A DNA stretch of 64,000 nucleotides from NCBI RefSeq assembly GCF_029433395.1, contig NZ_JAQTHW010000002.1, positions 62,001 through 126,000 of the forward strand, given 5' to 3'. Below are positions 56,773-64,000 of the stretch, in pieces. The notes under the pieces were generated by a model. That model did not search any database. It was not told the DNA's origin and saw only the letters and a program-made list of their open reading frames with translations. The first letter of the stretch is position 1. Every line of letters starts with the position of its first letter. Source of the DNA: Bifidobacterium sp. ESL0763. Lineage in GTDB: Bacteria; Actinomycetota; Actinomycetes; Actinomycetales; Bifidobacteriaceae. The translations under genes were made by a program, and so were the position numbers.

Positions 56773-57714
56773 CTAGCTCAGTATCGCGGCGATGATGGCG
56801 ATGATGACGGGGCTGGAGACCGTCGAGATCAGCACGCCGTCACGCGCGAAGGTCATGCCGACGTTGTAGCGCGCCGCGTAGTTGTAGACGTTCTGGCCGG
56901 CCGGCAGCGCCGCGAGCACGACGCACGCGTAGAGCACCTTGCCGGTGAAGCCCATGATGAAGTAGGCGATGAGGTAGGCGATCAGCGGCATCACGATGTT
57001 CTTCAGGACGGTGACCGCGATAACCGCCGAGCGCGAGCTCTTGTTCTGCATCGGCTTGGAGCCGTGCAGCGACATGCCGAACGCCATCAGGATCATCGGC
57101 ACCGCCGCCTGCCCGATCATGTTGACCGGGTCGAAGATGAATTTCGGGATGGGGTAGAAGCCGATCCACGTGCTGATGGCCGAGACGAGGATGCCGCCCA
57201 GCGAGCCGATCAGCAGCGGCTGGTGCAACGGCTGCATCAGCGCCTTCTTCGCCGACATCTTGCCGGTGGTCGTGTAATCGAGCACGGTCAGGGCGATGGG
57301 GGTGAAGATGGCCTGCTGCATCACCAGGATCGGCGCCACCAGCGCTGGGTTGCCAAGGATGTAGGTGGCGATGGGCAAGCCGATGTTGTTGGAGTTGAGG
57401 TAGAGCGAGTTGAGCGCGCCCACCGTCGCGTCGGCCGGGCCCATGTGGAAGAACAGTTTGTTGAGGATCAGGAAGAGCACGCCAACGGCCAGCGCCGAGA
57501 AGAAGGCGACGAAGATCGAGGGGTGGAAGATCTCCATGATCGGCTCCTTGGAGAGGATGGCGAACATGAGGAACGGGTTGGTGACGAAGAAGGCGTAGCG
57601 GTTGAGGACCATCTGCGCGGTCGGGCCGCCGACGTTGAAGCGCGCCGCGACGTAGCCGGTGCCGATGATGACGGCGATGACGACGAAACCCTGCATTGCG
57701 TTCAGCAGACCCAT
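56773..57714 (-). CDS. AEC-family transporter
   Basis: A 313-residue secondary carrier of the auxin efflux carrier family with about ten helices in two halves (for example VIAVIIGTGYVAARF, LFLILNKLFFHM, LNSLYLNSNNIGLPIATYIL, AAVPMILMAFGMSLHG, ALPAGQNVYNYAARYNVG). The NSNNIGLP and PAGQNVY motifs are typical. Substrates in bacteria are often malate or other carboxylates and cannot be told here. AGGGAG precedes the ATG at 57714. Confidence 0.87.
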   Translation of the reverse strand: MGLLNAMQGFVVIAVIIGTGYVAARFNVGGPTAQMVLNRYAFFVTNPFLMFAILSKEPIMEIFHPSIFVAFFSALAVGVLFLILNKLFFHMGPADATVGALNSLYLNSNNIGLPIATYILGNPALVAPILVMQQAIFTPIALTVLDYTTTGKMSAKKALMQPLHQPLLIGSLGGILVSAISTWIGFYPIPKFIFDPVNMIGQAAVPMILMAFGMSLHGSKPMQNKSSRSAVIAVTVLKNIVMPLIAYLIAYFIMGFTGKVLYACVVLAALPAGQNVYNYAARYNVGMTFARDGVLISTVSSPVIIAIIAAILS

Positions 57715-57959
57715 GAGTTCTCCCTTGGCCGGAGCGATCGTACCCCGCCTCACACAATATAATGCCCCGCCACCCCACGTTTGTGAAGAACGGTCTCAAA
57801 ACCCGTCTCCCGCCTGGCTTCGCCGTGGCAACATGTTTCCAAAGGCGCGAGGCCGGGATGGGGAATTCGCAGGCTGGAACATCGGAAGTGGCCGGAGGAA
57901 AGGCCGACGGAATCGATCACGGGCGGATGGGGCGCGGACCTTTCCGATACCATGGAGGC

Positions 57960-59150
57960 ATGAGTCTGATGATCGAGCGGGGGGCCTTGCGAAAGGCCGC
58001 GTTGACGGGATTGTTCGAAGGGCTGATGGGCGTGCGCTCCGTCAGCGACGAGGAGACGGCGCTCGCCGACCAGGTCGAGGCGTTCCTGCGCTCGCAGGCC
58101 CACCTGACGGTCCATCGCCTGGGCGACACCGTGGTGGCCTCCACGTCGCTGGGCCGTCCGCAGCGCGTCGTGCTCGCCGGCCATCTCGACACGGTGCCGA
58201 TCATCGACAACTTCCCACCGGTCTGGCTCGACCCGGGCGACCCACGGGTCCGCGCCGACGTGGCCGAGGCGCATCCCGGCCAGCGCGTGATGTTCGGCCG
58301 CGGCGCCACGGACATGAAGGCCAGCGACGCGGTGATGCTTTACCTTGCCGCCACGATGACCGATCCGCGATATGACCTCACTTTCGTCTTTTACGACCAC
58401 GAGGAGGTCACGGCCGAGAAGAACGGCCTGGGCAAGGTCGCGCGCGCCCATCCTGAGTGGATACGGGGCGATTTTGCCATCATCGGCGAGCCCACCGACT
58501 GCGGCATCGAGGGCGGCTGCAACGGCACCATGCGCTTCGACGTGGTCACCCACGGCGTCGCCGCGCACTCGGCCCGCGCCTGGATGGGGTCCAACGCCAT
58601 CCACAAGGCCGCCGCCATCCTCGACCGCCTGGCCGCCTACGAGCCGCGGGACGTCGAGGTGGACGGCCTGACCTACCGCGAGGGCGTCAACGCCACGCTG
58701 ATCTCCGGAGGCAAGGGCACCAACGTGATCCCCGACGAGTGCCGCGTGCACGTCAATTACCGTTTCGCGCCCGACAAGGACCTGCCGGAGGCGAAGGCCC
58801 TGATGATGGGGGCCGACGCCGGCGCCGAGATGGGCAACGGCGAGCGTCGGGCGACAGGTGGCATGTTCGAGGGCTTCGGCATCGAGATGAAGGACGAATC
58901 GCCGTCCGCACGCCCCGGCATGGACGCGCCGCTGGCCGTCTCGTTGGCCCGTCTGGTGGAGGAGAGGACCGGGCGCAAGCCGTTGGCGAAGCTCGGCTGG
59001 ACCGACGTGGCGTGCTTCTCGTCGATCGGCGTGCCGGCCGTCAACTTCGGTGCCGGCTCGCCGCTGCTGGCCCACAAGGCCGACGAGCAGCTGCCGGAAG
59101 ACGACCTGGAGCTCATGGCCGCCATCCTCGTCGATTGGCTGGGCGAGTAG
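57960..59150 (+). CDS. dapE: Succinyl-diaminopimelate desuccinylase
   Basis: A 396-residue M20 metallopeptidase that makes LL-diaminopimelate for lysine and peptidoglycan. Zinc ligands are visible: AGHLDTVP (His, Asp), GRGATDMKASDAV (bridging Asp), YDHEEVTAEKNGLG (Glu pair), IIGEPTDCGIEGG and, near the end, the His of PLLAHKADEQLP. GGAGGC stands directly before the ATG at 57960. The same pathway ends at lysA at 47.5 kb. Confidence 0.92.
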   Translation: MSLMIERGALRKAALTGLFEGLMGVRSVSDEETALADQVEAFLRSQAHLTVHRLGDTVVASTSLGRPQRVVLAGHLDTVPIIDNFPPVWLDPGDPRVRADVAEAHPGQRVMFGRGATDMKASDAVMLYLAATMTDPRYDLTFVFYDHEEVTAEKNGLGKVARAHPEWIRGDFAIIGEPTDCGIEGGCNGTMRFDVVTHGVAAHSARAWMGSNAIHKAAAILDRLAAYEPRDVEVDGLTYREGVNATLISGGKGTNVIPDECRVHVNYRFAPDKDLPEAKALMMGADAGAEMGNGERRATGGMFEGFGIEMKDESPSARPGMDAPLAVSLARLVEERTGRKPLAKLGWTDVACFSSIGVPAVNFGAGSPLLAHKADEQLPEDDLELMAAILVDWLGE

Positions 59151-59235
59151 CGTTCCGCGGCCCATCCGCAGGTGATGATTCCGCGCCGGTTCCGCCAAAT
59201 CGCTCTGCATGGCACGTTCGGTTGTTGCCAGGCCC

Positions 59236-59310
59236 TATAATGGTATTAGGTAATTCTGCAAGTTACCCAGACCCGATGGCGTCGATCCCCTCGCGAGCCG
59301 ATTTCGCGAG
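59236..59310 (+). promoter_or_regulatory. Promoter and leader hairpin of RNase E/G gene
   Basis: TATAAT at 59236-59241 heads a leader of about 250 bases before the chosen start at 59496. CTCGCGA (59290-59296) and TCGCGAG (59304-59310) form a perfect 7-bp hairpin. RNase E of E. coli regulates itself through its long 5' leader; a similar role here is an inference. The gap 59151-59495 otherwise holds no gene. Confidence 0.4.
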
Positions 59311-59495
59311 CGCCGGTGTCCGCCATCGGCAAGATGACTTTTAGGATGCTGTCTACGAACGCAATTGTTGCGTGGCCGCGGTGAGAGCGCGGTGTGAGCC
59401 AACGTGGGCGGCCGGAAACGACGACACGATTGCAGCGTGTCGCAAGGAGCATTGTGCCCAGGACAAAACGTGATGGGGTCGAGGAAGCCGACTCC

Positions 59496-62393
59496 ATGGT
59501 ATCCGCCAACGAAAACAGCAATTCATCAACCGAATCCTCCGATTCCGCAGCCGGTGGCTCAACGACCCGTCGCCGTCGTGGCGGCAGGCGTGTGGTGCGC
59601 GGGACCGGTGCCGCCGGCGCGGCCCTCGCACTGAAGGTCGAGGAGCGCGAGGCCAAGACCCGCGCCACCAGGAGGCGCAAGGCGGCCGCCGCCGAAGAGG
59701 AAAGCGCCGAGGGTTCGCACTCCGAGCGCGACAAGGACGACGAGGGCAACGGGCGTTCATCGCAGCGTTCCGGCGCCGCCTCCGCTCGCACCCGCCGTGC
59801 TACGGGCACCCGTTCCCGTTCCCGCTCCACCGTTGAGCGTGCGGATGCCGGAGCCTCTGAGGAGTCCGGCGACAACAGCCGCTCGAGGGGTCGTGGCGGC
59901 CGTCCGATGACCTCGCTGCTCTTCCAGGAACCTGTGCTGCCGGCCAGCGACAACGGCGGGCACGACACCATGGACGACGATGACGAGGACAGGCATTCCT
60001 CGCGCCGCGGGTCCCACTCCGGCCGTCGCAGCCGCTCGCATCGCGGCCATGACGACGAGGACCGGTATGAGGAGGAATCCCGCCACACCCGTTCGCGCCA
60101 TCGCGGCCGTGGCCATCACGACGACCATCGCGACGACCGCCGTGAGGACCGCCACGAGGACGAGGAGCGCATCGACGACGATTTCATCGACATCGAGGAC
60201 TTCGAGCGCGAGCCCCGTCGCCGCCGTTCCCGCAGGCTCAACGCCGAGGAACGCCACGCCGCCGACGAGGTCGAGCAGATCGAGGAGGACCTCGAGGACG
60301 ACGACATCACCTACCGTCCGATAACGGATTTCGAAGAGGACGAGGAATCGTCCACCCGTTCGCGCCGTCGCCGCCGCCGTGGGGGCAGGGACGAGGAGAG
60401 GGACTCCCGCCGCGAGGGCCATGGTCGCCGCGACCGCGACCACGATGACGAGCATGAGGACGACGAGCGTGGGGGCAGGTCCTCCAGGCGCCGCCGTTCG
60501 CGAGACGAGCGTCACGACCACGATCATGACCATCAAGATCGCCAGGAGCACAAGGACGAGGAGAAGGAGTCGCGCTCCGAGTCGCGTCGCCGTCATCGCC
60601 GCGAGCACGAGGAGGACAACGAGGAGCAGACCACGGTCCGCCGCCGTCGCCGCCGCCGTGGGGGCAAGGACGAGGAGAAGGACTCCCGTTCCTCCGGCCG
60701 TTCGCGCAAGCAGCAGTACATCGACGAGATCACCGACATCGCCGGTTCCACCCGTCTCGAGGCCAAGAAGCAGCGCCGCCGCGACAACCGCCGCGAGCGC
60801 GGGCGACAGAACCAGCTGATGGAGCAGAGCTTCCTGGCCCGCCGCGAGAACGTCGACCGTCTCATGGTCGTGCGCGAGCGCGGCCACCACACCCAGATCT
60901 CCGTGATCGAGGACAACGTGCTTGTGGAGCACTACGTCTCCGACATCCAGGAGGTCGCCACCGTCGGCAACATCTACCTGGGCCGCGTGCAGAACGTGCT
61001 GCCCAGCATGGAGGCCGCCTTCGTCGACATCGGCCAGCCGCGCAACGGCGTGCTCTACGCCGGCGAGGTCAACTGGGACGCCACCAGGCTGGAGGGCCGT
61101 CCGCGCCGCATCGAGCTGGCGTTCAAGTCCGGCGACCCGGTGCTGGTGCAGGTCACCAAGGACCCGATCGGCCACAAGGGCGCGCGCCTGACCTCGCAGG
61201 TCACCCTCGCCGGCAGGTTCCTCGTGCTCGTGCCGTCCGGCGGCATGACCGGCGTGAGCCGCAAGCTGCCCGAACGCGAGCGCGGCAGGCTCAAGTCCAT
61301 CGTCTCCAAGATCGCCCCGAAGCACATGGGCGTCATCATCCGCACCGCCGCCGAGGGCGCCAGCGAGGAGGCCCTGGAGAAGGACCTCAAGAACCTCGAG
61401 GGCCAGTGGGAGAAGATCGAGGAGAAGCGCAAGCTCTACCGCAACGGCAAGCGCGCCAAGCTCCTGCAGGGCGAGCCCGACGTGGCCATCCGCGTGGTGC
61501 GCGACATCTTCAACGACGACTTTTCCAAGCTCATCGTCGAGGGCGACACGGTCTACCACCGCATCGAGGAATACCTCGACTCCATGGCCCCCGACCTCAA
61601 GGAGCGCCTGGAGAAGTGGGACCCCGAGGAGCACAAGGGCAAGGACGTCTTCGACCATTGGCAGATCGACTCCCAGCTCAGGAAGGGCATGGAGCGCCAG
61701 GTCTACCTGCCCAGTGGCGGCTCGATCGTCATCGACCGCACCGAGGCCATGACCACCATCGACGTCAACACCGGCCGGTTCATCGGCAAGGGCAAGTCGC
61801 TCGAGGAGACGGTGACCCGCTGCAACCTCGAGGCGTCGGAAGAGATCGCCCGCCAGCTGCGCCTGCGCGACATCGGCGGCATGATCATGATCGATTACGT
61901 CGACATGGTGATGCCCGCCAACCGCGACCTCGTGCTGCGTCGCTTGGTCGAGTGCCTCGCGCGCGACCGCACCAAGCACCAGGTGGCCGAGGTCACCTCG
62001 CTCGGCCTGGTGCAGATGACCCGCAAGCGCATCGGCCAGGGCCTGGTGGAGGCCTTCAGCGAGGAGTGCCCGACCTGCAAGGGCCGCGGCTTCATCCTCC
62101 ACGACGAGCCCACCATCTCCTCCGACTACTCCGACCCCTACGCGATGAAGGGCGGCGATCCGTTCGTGCACACCAACAAGCACGGCCACGGCACCCACGC
62201 CGCGCCCGAGGTGCAGGCGCCGAAGGGCTCGAGTCCGGCGGTCAAGGCCAAGCTCGCGCAGATCGCCGCGGCGGCCGTGGCGGCCAACGACGAGGAAGAG
62301 CAGGAAGGTTCCGCATCGTCCAAGGCAGGCGGGGACGCCGCGAAATCCAAGGCGGACGACGCTTCCGGCGATACGGGAGACGCGAAGGAATGA
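59496..62393 (+). CDS. Ribonuclease E/G
   Basis: A 965-residue endoribonuclease for mRNA decay and rRNA processing. The first 420-450 residues are a disordered region very rich in Arg, Asp, Glu and His (HRRRGGK, SRRRRRRGGR), as in actinobacterial RNase E. Then the S1 domain (QISVIEDNVLVEHYVSDIQE, near 467), catalytic core with the metal Asp in TTIDVNTGRF (near 755) and MIMIDYVDM, and the Zn-link CPTCKGRG (near 857). ATG at 59496 has GAGGAAG upstream; a GTG at 59394 would add 34 residues. Followed by L21 and L27 genes on the same strand. Confidence 0.88.
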   Translation: MVSANENSNSSTESSDSAAGGSTTRRRRGGRRVVRGTGAAGAALALKVEEREAKTRATRRRKAAAAEEESAEGSHSERDKDDEGNGRSSQRSGAASARTRRATGTRSRSRSTVERADAGASEESGDNSRSRGRGGRPMTSLLFQEPVLPASDNGGHDTMDDDDEDRHSSRRGSHSGRRSRSHRGHDDEDRYEEESRHTRSRHRGRGHHDDHRDDRREDRHEDEERIDDDFIDIEDFEREPRRRRSRRLNAEERHAADEVEQIEEDLEDDDITYRPITDFEEDEESSTRSRRRRRRGGRDEERDSRREGHGRRDRDHDDEHEDDERGGRSSRRRRSRDERHDHDHDHQDRQEHKDEEKESRSESRRRHRREHEEDNEEQTTVRRRRRRRGGKDEEKDSRSSGRSRKQQYIDEITDIAGSTRLEAKKQRRRDNRRERGRQNQLMEQSFLARRENVDRLMVVRERGHHTQISVIEDNVLVEHYVSDIQEVATVGNIYLGRVQNVLPSMEAAFVDIGQPRNGVLYAGEVNWDATRLEGRPRRIELAFKSGDPVLVQVTKDPIGHKGARLTSQVTLAGRFLVLVPSGGMTGVSRKLPERERGRLKSIVSKIAPKHMGVIIRTAAEGASEEALEKDLKNLEGQWEKIEEKRKLYRNGKRAKLLQGEPDVAIRVVRDIFNDDFSKLIVEGDTVYHRIEEYLDSMAPDLKERLEKWDPEEHKGKDVFDHWQIDSQLRKGMERQVYLPSGGSIVIDRTEAMTTIDVNTGRFIGKGKSLEETVTRCNLEASEEIARQLRLRDIGGMIMIDYVDMVMPANRDLVLRRLVECLARDRTKHQVAEVTSLGLVQMTRKRIGQGLVEAFSEECPTCKGRGFILHDEPTISSDYSDPYAMKGGDPFVHTNKHGHGTHAAPEVQAPKGSSPAVKAKLAQIAAAAVAANDEEEQEGSASSKAGGDAAKSKADDASGDTGDAKE

Positions 62394-62594
62394 TCCGGTA
62401 GGACGTGATGTTCGGCAACGCCGTCGTGGGGCCTTCACCCATGGTCCGCGGCGGCGGTTGCGCCATGTGGATGCCGGCATTGCGTTAGTACGTGGGTCGG
62501 TGTACTCTAAAAGACTGGTGTCTGGCCATGAGACTCGCTGTGGGGCTCGCAAACGTGCTGGGCAGGTTAGCTTTCAAACAGCAAGGAACGGAAT

Positions 62595-62903
62595 ATGTAC
62601 GCGATTGTGAAGGCCAGTGGCCATCAGGAAAAGGTCGAGGTCGGTGACGTCATCCTGGTCAACCGTCTCAATGCGAAGAAGGGCGATACCGTGGAGTTCC
62701 CGGTCGCGCTCGTGGTCGACGGCGCCAAGGTGACGCTCGCCGCCAAGGATCTTGCGAAGATCTCGGTGAAGGCCGAAGTCGTCAACGACGAGGCCAAGGG
62801 CCCGAAGATCAACATCCAGAAGTTCAAGAACAAGACCGGCGTCGCCCGTCGCAAGGGCCATCGTCAGCCGCTCTCCATCGTCAAGATCACGTCCATCGCC
62901 TGA
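62595..62903 (+). CDS. rplU: 50S ribosomal protein L21
   Basis: A 102-residue ribosomal protein: [20 protein letters not shown] at the start, the [21 protein letters not shown] segment with the conserved Lys/Arg/Gly-rich end that contacts 23S rRNA. AAGGAACGG is upstream. First of the rplU-rpmA pair, spaced by 39 bases from L27. Confidence 0.97.
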   Translation: MYAIVKASGHQEKVEVGDVILVNRLNAKKGDTVEFPVALVVDGAKVTLAAKDLAKISVKAEVVNDEAKGPKINIQKFKNKTGVARRKGHRQPLSIVKITSIA

Positions 62904-62942
62904 TTGACGGCGTGGGCAATTAAAGACTGAAAGGAACAGACA

Positions 62943-63194
62943 ATGGCACATAAGAAGGGCGCATCCGCTTCACGCAACGGTCGCGATTCAAGCGCGCAGT
63001 ACCTCGGCGTCAAGAAGTTCGGTGGCGAGGCTGTCGTCGCCGGCAACATCATCGTCCGCCAGCGTGGCACCAAGTTCCACGCCGGCCAGAACGTCGGCAC
63101 CGGCAAGGACCACACCCTGTTCGCGCTGTCCGACGGCAACGTCAAGTTCGGCGTCCGCCGCGACCGCAAGGTCGTCGACGTCGTCTCCGAGTGA
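62943..63194 (+). CDS. rpmA: 50S ribosomal protein L27
   Basis: An 83-residue ribosomal protein with the classic start [20 protein letters not shown], then [20 protein letters not shown] and [12 protein letters not shown]. The N-terminus reaches the peptidyl transferase centre. The N-terminus shows no cleaved extension of the staphylococcal kind. AAAGGAAC precedes the ATG. Confidence 0.98.
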   Translation: MAHKKGASASRNGRDSSAQYLGVKKFGGEAVVAGNIIVRQRGTKFHAGQNVGTGKDHTLFALSDGNVKFGVRRDRKVVDVVSE

Positions 63195-63219
63195 GATAGC
63201 CGAGCCAATAGCTTTTAGG

Positions 63220-63252
63220 AAAAGGCCGTGCCCTTCGTGGGTGCGGCCTTTT
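63220..63252 (+). terminator. Terminator of rplU-rpmA
   Basis: AAAAGGCCGTGCCC / GGGTGCGGCCTTTT with one G-U pair and a 5-base loop. The A-rich/T-rich ends make it usable from both sides. Confidence 0.9.
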
Positions 63253-63309
63253 CGCATGTCCGGGCGCCACCGTCGTATGTGCATAACTTTTCCCGAGCCT
63301 CGTCCATTC

Positions 63310-63379
63310 GGTGGATAAGTCGGCGCTCAGCGCCGCGACACGCCACAAATGTGGATAACCCCAACCGTTCGACCACATC
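63310..63379 (+). promoter_or_regulatory. Conserved upstream block of TA-like cassette, right copy
   Basis: GGTGGATAAGTCGGCG (63310-63325) resembles the repeated GTGGATAAGTCGGC at 24 kb; CGCGACACGCC (63334-63344) and the 30 bases 63350-63379 are identical to the left cassette. TGTGGATAA at 63350-63358 is a perfect DnaA-box nonamer. Confidence 0.6.
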
Positions 63380-63426
63380 GCCCGGTTTCCCTTCGGCTCC
63401 CGTTCAATTTCCCGTTGAATGGGACC

Positions 63427-63702
63427 ATGAGCCAAGATCCGATCATCGCCGAACGCATTCACAGACGACATCCTCAGCTTCGAGATGCCGATGTGAAGGC
63501 CGCTTGGCATGCCATATTGCACATGGAACGCAGGAGAAGCAATCCGACGCAGTGGCTGGCCATTGGCGTGGACAGTAATGGCAGATTGCTGGAAATGATT
63601 GCGACATATGAAAAGGATGGGGTATGGCTTATTTTCCATGCGCTTACGCCGCCGACGAAAGGTATACTGAAGGAACTGAGAATGATAGGGAGGCGACATT
63701 GA
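63427..63702 (+). CDS. Putative BrnT-like toxin (right TA-like cassette)
   Basis: A 91-residue paralogue of the 1901-2170 product: SQDPIIAERIHRRHPQLRDA, WLAIGVDSNGRLLEMIATYE, VWLIFHALTPPTKGILKELR. The nucleotide identity is highest in the 3' part (TGGCTTATTTTCCATGCGCT in both). The start at 63427 has AATGGGA upstream like the left copy. The stop overlaps the next gene by TTGA. Function as a toxin is inferred from size, operon and motif layout. Confidence 0.6.
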   Translation: MSQDPIIAERIHRRHPQLRDADVKAAWHAILHMERRRSNPTQWLAIGVDSNGRLLEMIATYEKDGVWLIFHALTPPTKGILKELRMIGRRH

Positions 63703-63923
63703 ACGACGACGAGATTTTTGAACGATTCGGGATTACGGCCGAGGAGATGGACGAGAGCGCCGAAGCGGCGGAAAACGGCACGTTTGAGGTCGACCCCGAT
63801 TCCATCGTTCGGTTTCGGCCGATTACTCCCGAAGTCCGGGCGGCCATCGATAGGGCAGTGGCCTATTGGGACGCTAAAGATGCAGAGAAGGCGAAGAGGC
63901 AGGTCGTTGGAGTGCATGCGTAG
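63699..63923 (+). CDS. Putative antitoxin partner (right TA-like cassette)
   Basis: A 74-residue acidic protein starting with TTG at 63699, with AGGGAGG upstream and a TTGA overlap with the toxin stop. It aligns with the left antitoxin: EIFERFGITAEEMDESAEAA, ENGTF, then ITPEVRAAIDRAVAYWDAKD. No ribbon-helix-helix domain is apparent. The start codon was chosen from this homology, as upstream codons in the frame belong to the toxin region. Confidence 0.55.
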   Translation: MNDDEIFERFGITAEEMDESAEAAENGTFEVDPDSIVRFRPITPEVRAAIDRAVAYWDAKDAEKAKRQVVGVHA

Positions 63924-63958
63924 CTTTTGATATCCGGGAAGGTCGCAATGAGGTGACG

Positions 63959-64000
63959 ATGAACGAAAAAGAGCTAAACGAGCGGTTCCATATTACCGAA
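63959..64000 (+). CDS. Start of a third antitoxin-like gene, cut by window end
   Basis: ATG at 63959 preceded by GAGGTGACG; 14 codons are visible (MNEKELNERFHITE). They resemble the start of the antitoxin just upstream (LNDDEIFERFGITAEE), so the cassette seems to contain two related antitoxin-type genes in tandem. Nothing more can be said within this window. Confidence 0.45.
   Translation, partial: MNEKELNERFHITE

Overview
The window looks like a chromosomal segment of a Bifidobacterium or close relative (high-GC Actinobacteria). Pointers are strong GC bias in the housekeeping genes, GatCAB, an actinobacterial atp operon order (B-E-F-H-A-G-D-C), the nitrogen regulator GlnR, the actinobacterial mismatch endonuclease NucS, GlgE, several apparently leaderless genes, LAxTG/LPxTG surface proteins, and the block argS-lysA-hom-thrB. 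The species cannot be named from this sequence alone.

Layout. 1-2.4 kb: end of a phosphoribosyltransferase-like gene, a SpoU/TrmH rRNA/tRNA methylase, and a small toxin-antitoxin (TA)-like pair. 2.8-6.2 kb: gatC-gatA-gatB. 6.2-8.5 kb: a GNAT acetyltransferase and a DUF2469-type gene, interleaved with three copies of a long-hairpin repeat. 8.5-13 kb: an FAD oxidoreductase, rho and a chorismate mutase. 13-21.6 kb: valS, an orphan extracytoplasmic solute-binding protein, nth, glnR, a membrane protein, mntP and ppa. 21.7-26.5 kb: glgE and a thioester-domain surface adhesin, separated by a cluster of DnaA-box-like nonamers.

26.6-29.3 kb is an AT-richer accessory island. It holds a TA pair, a decayed membrane gene, hypothetical genes and a divergent pair of Cro/CI-like repressors, and abuts tRNA-fMet as a degenerate integrated element would. 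29.5-38.3 kb: metA (acetyl-type by its residue 111) and the complete F1Fo ATP synthase operon. 38.4-45.4 kb: nucS, an FKBP lipoprotein, a membrane protein/lipoprotein pair, a thioredoxin-fold TPR protein, a CYTH protein and tRNA-Arg(CCG). 45.5-51.8 kb: argS, lysA, hom and thrB, which serve charging of arginine and the aspartate-family amino acids. 51.9-54.8 kb: a DinJ/YafQ-type TA pair and a BspA-like LPxTG protein with an in-frame 12-G tract. 55-64 kb: a Maf-Nudix fusion, an AEC transporter, dapE, RNase E/G, rplU, rpmA and a second copy of the TA-like pair seen at the left end.

Three things stand out. First, there is a family of about 90-bp hairpins with a nearly invariant 31-nt loop but different, internally compensated stems. 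Second, related TA-like cassettes share a 30-nt identical upstream block containing a perfect DnaA-box nonamer, and a partial copy of that block lies at 24 kb without a cassette. Third, the poly-G tract predicts phase variation of a surface protein.
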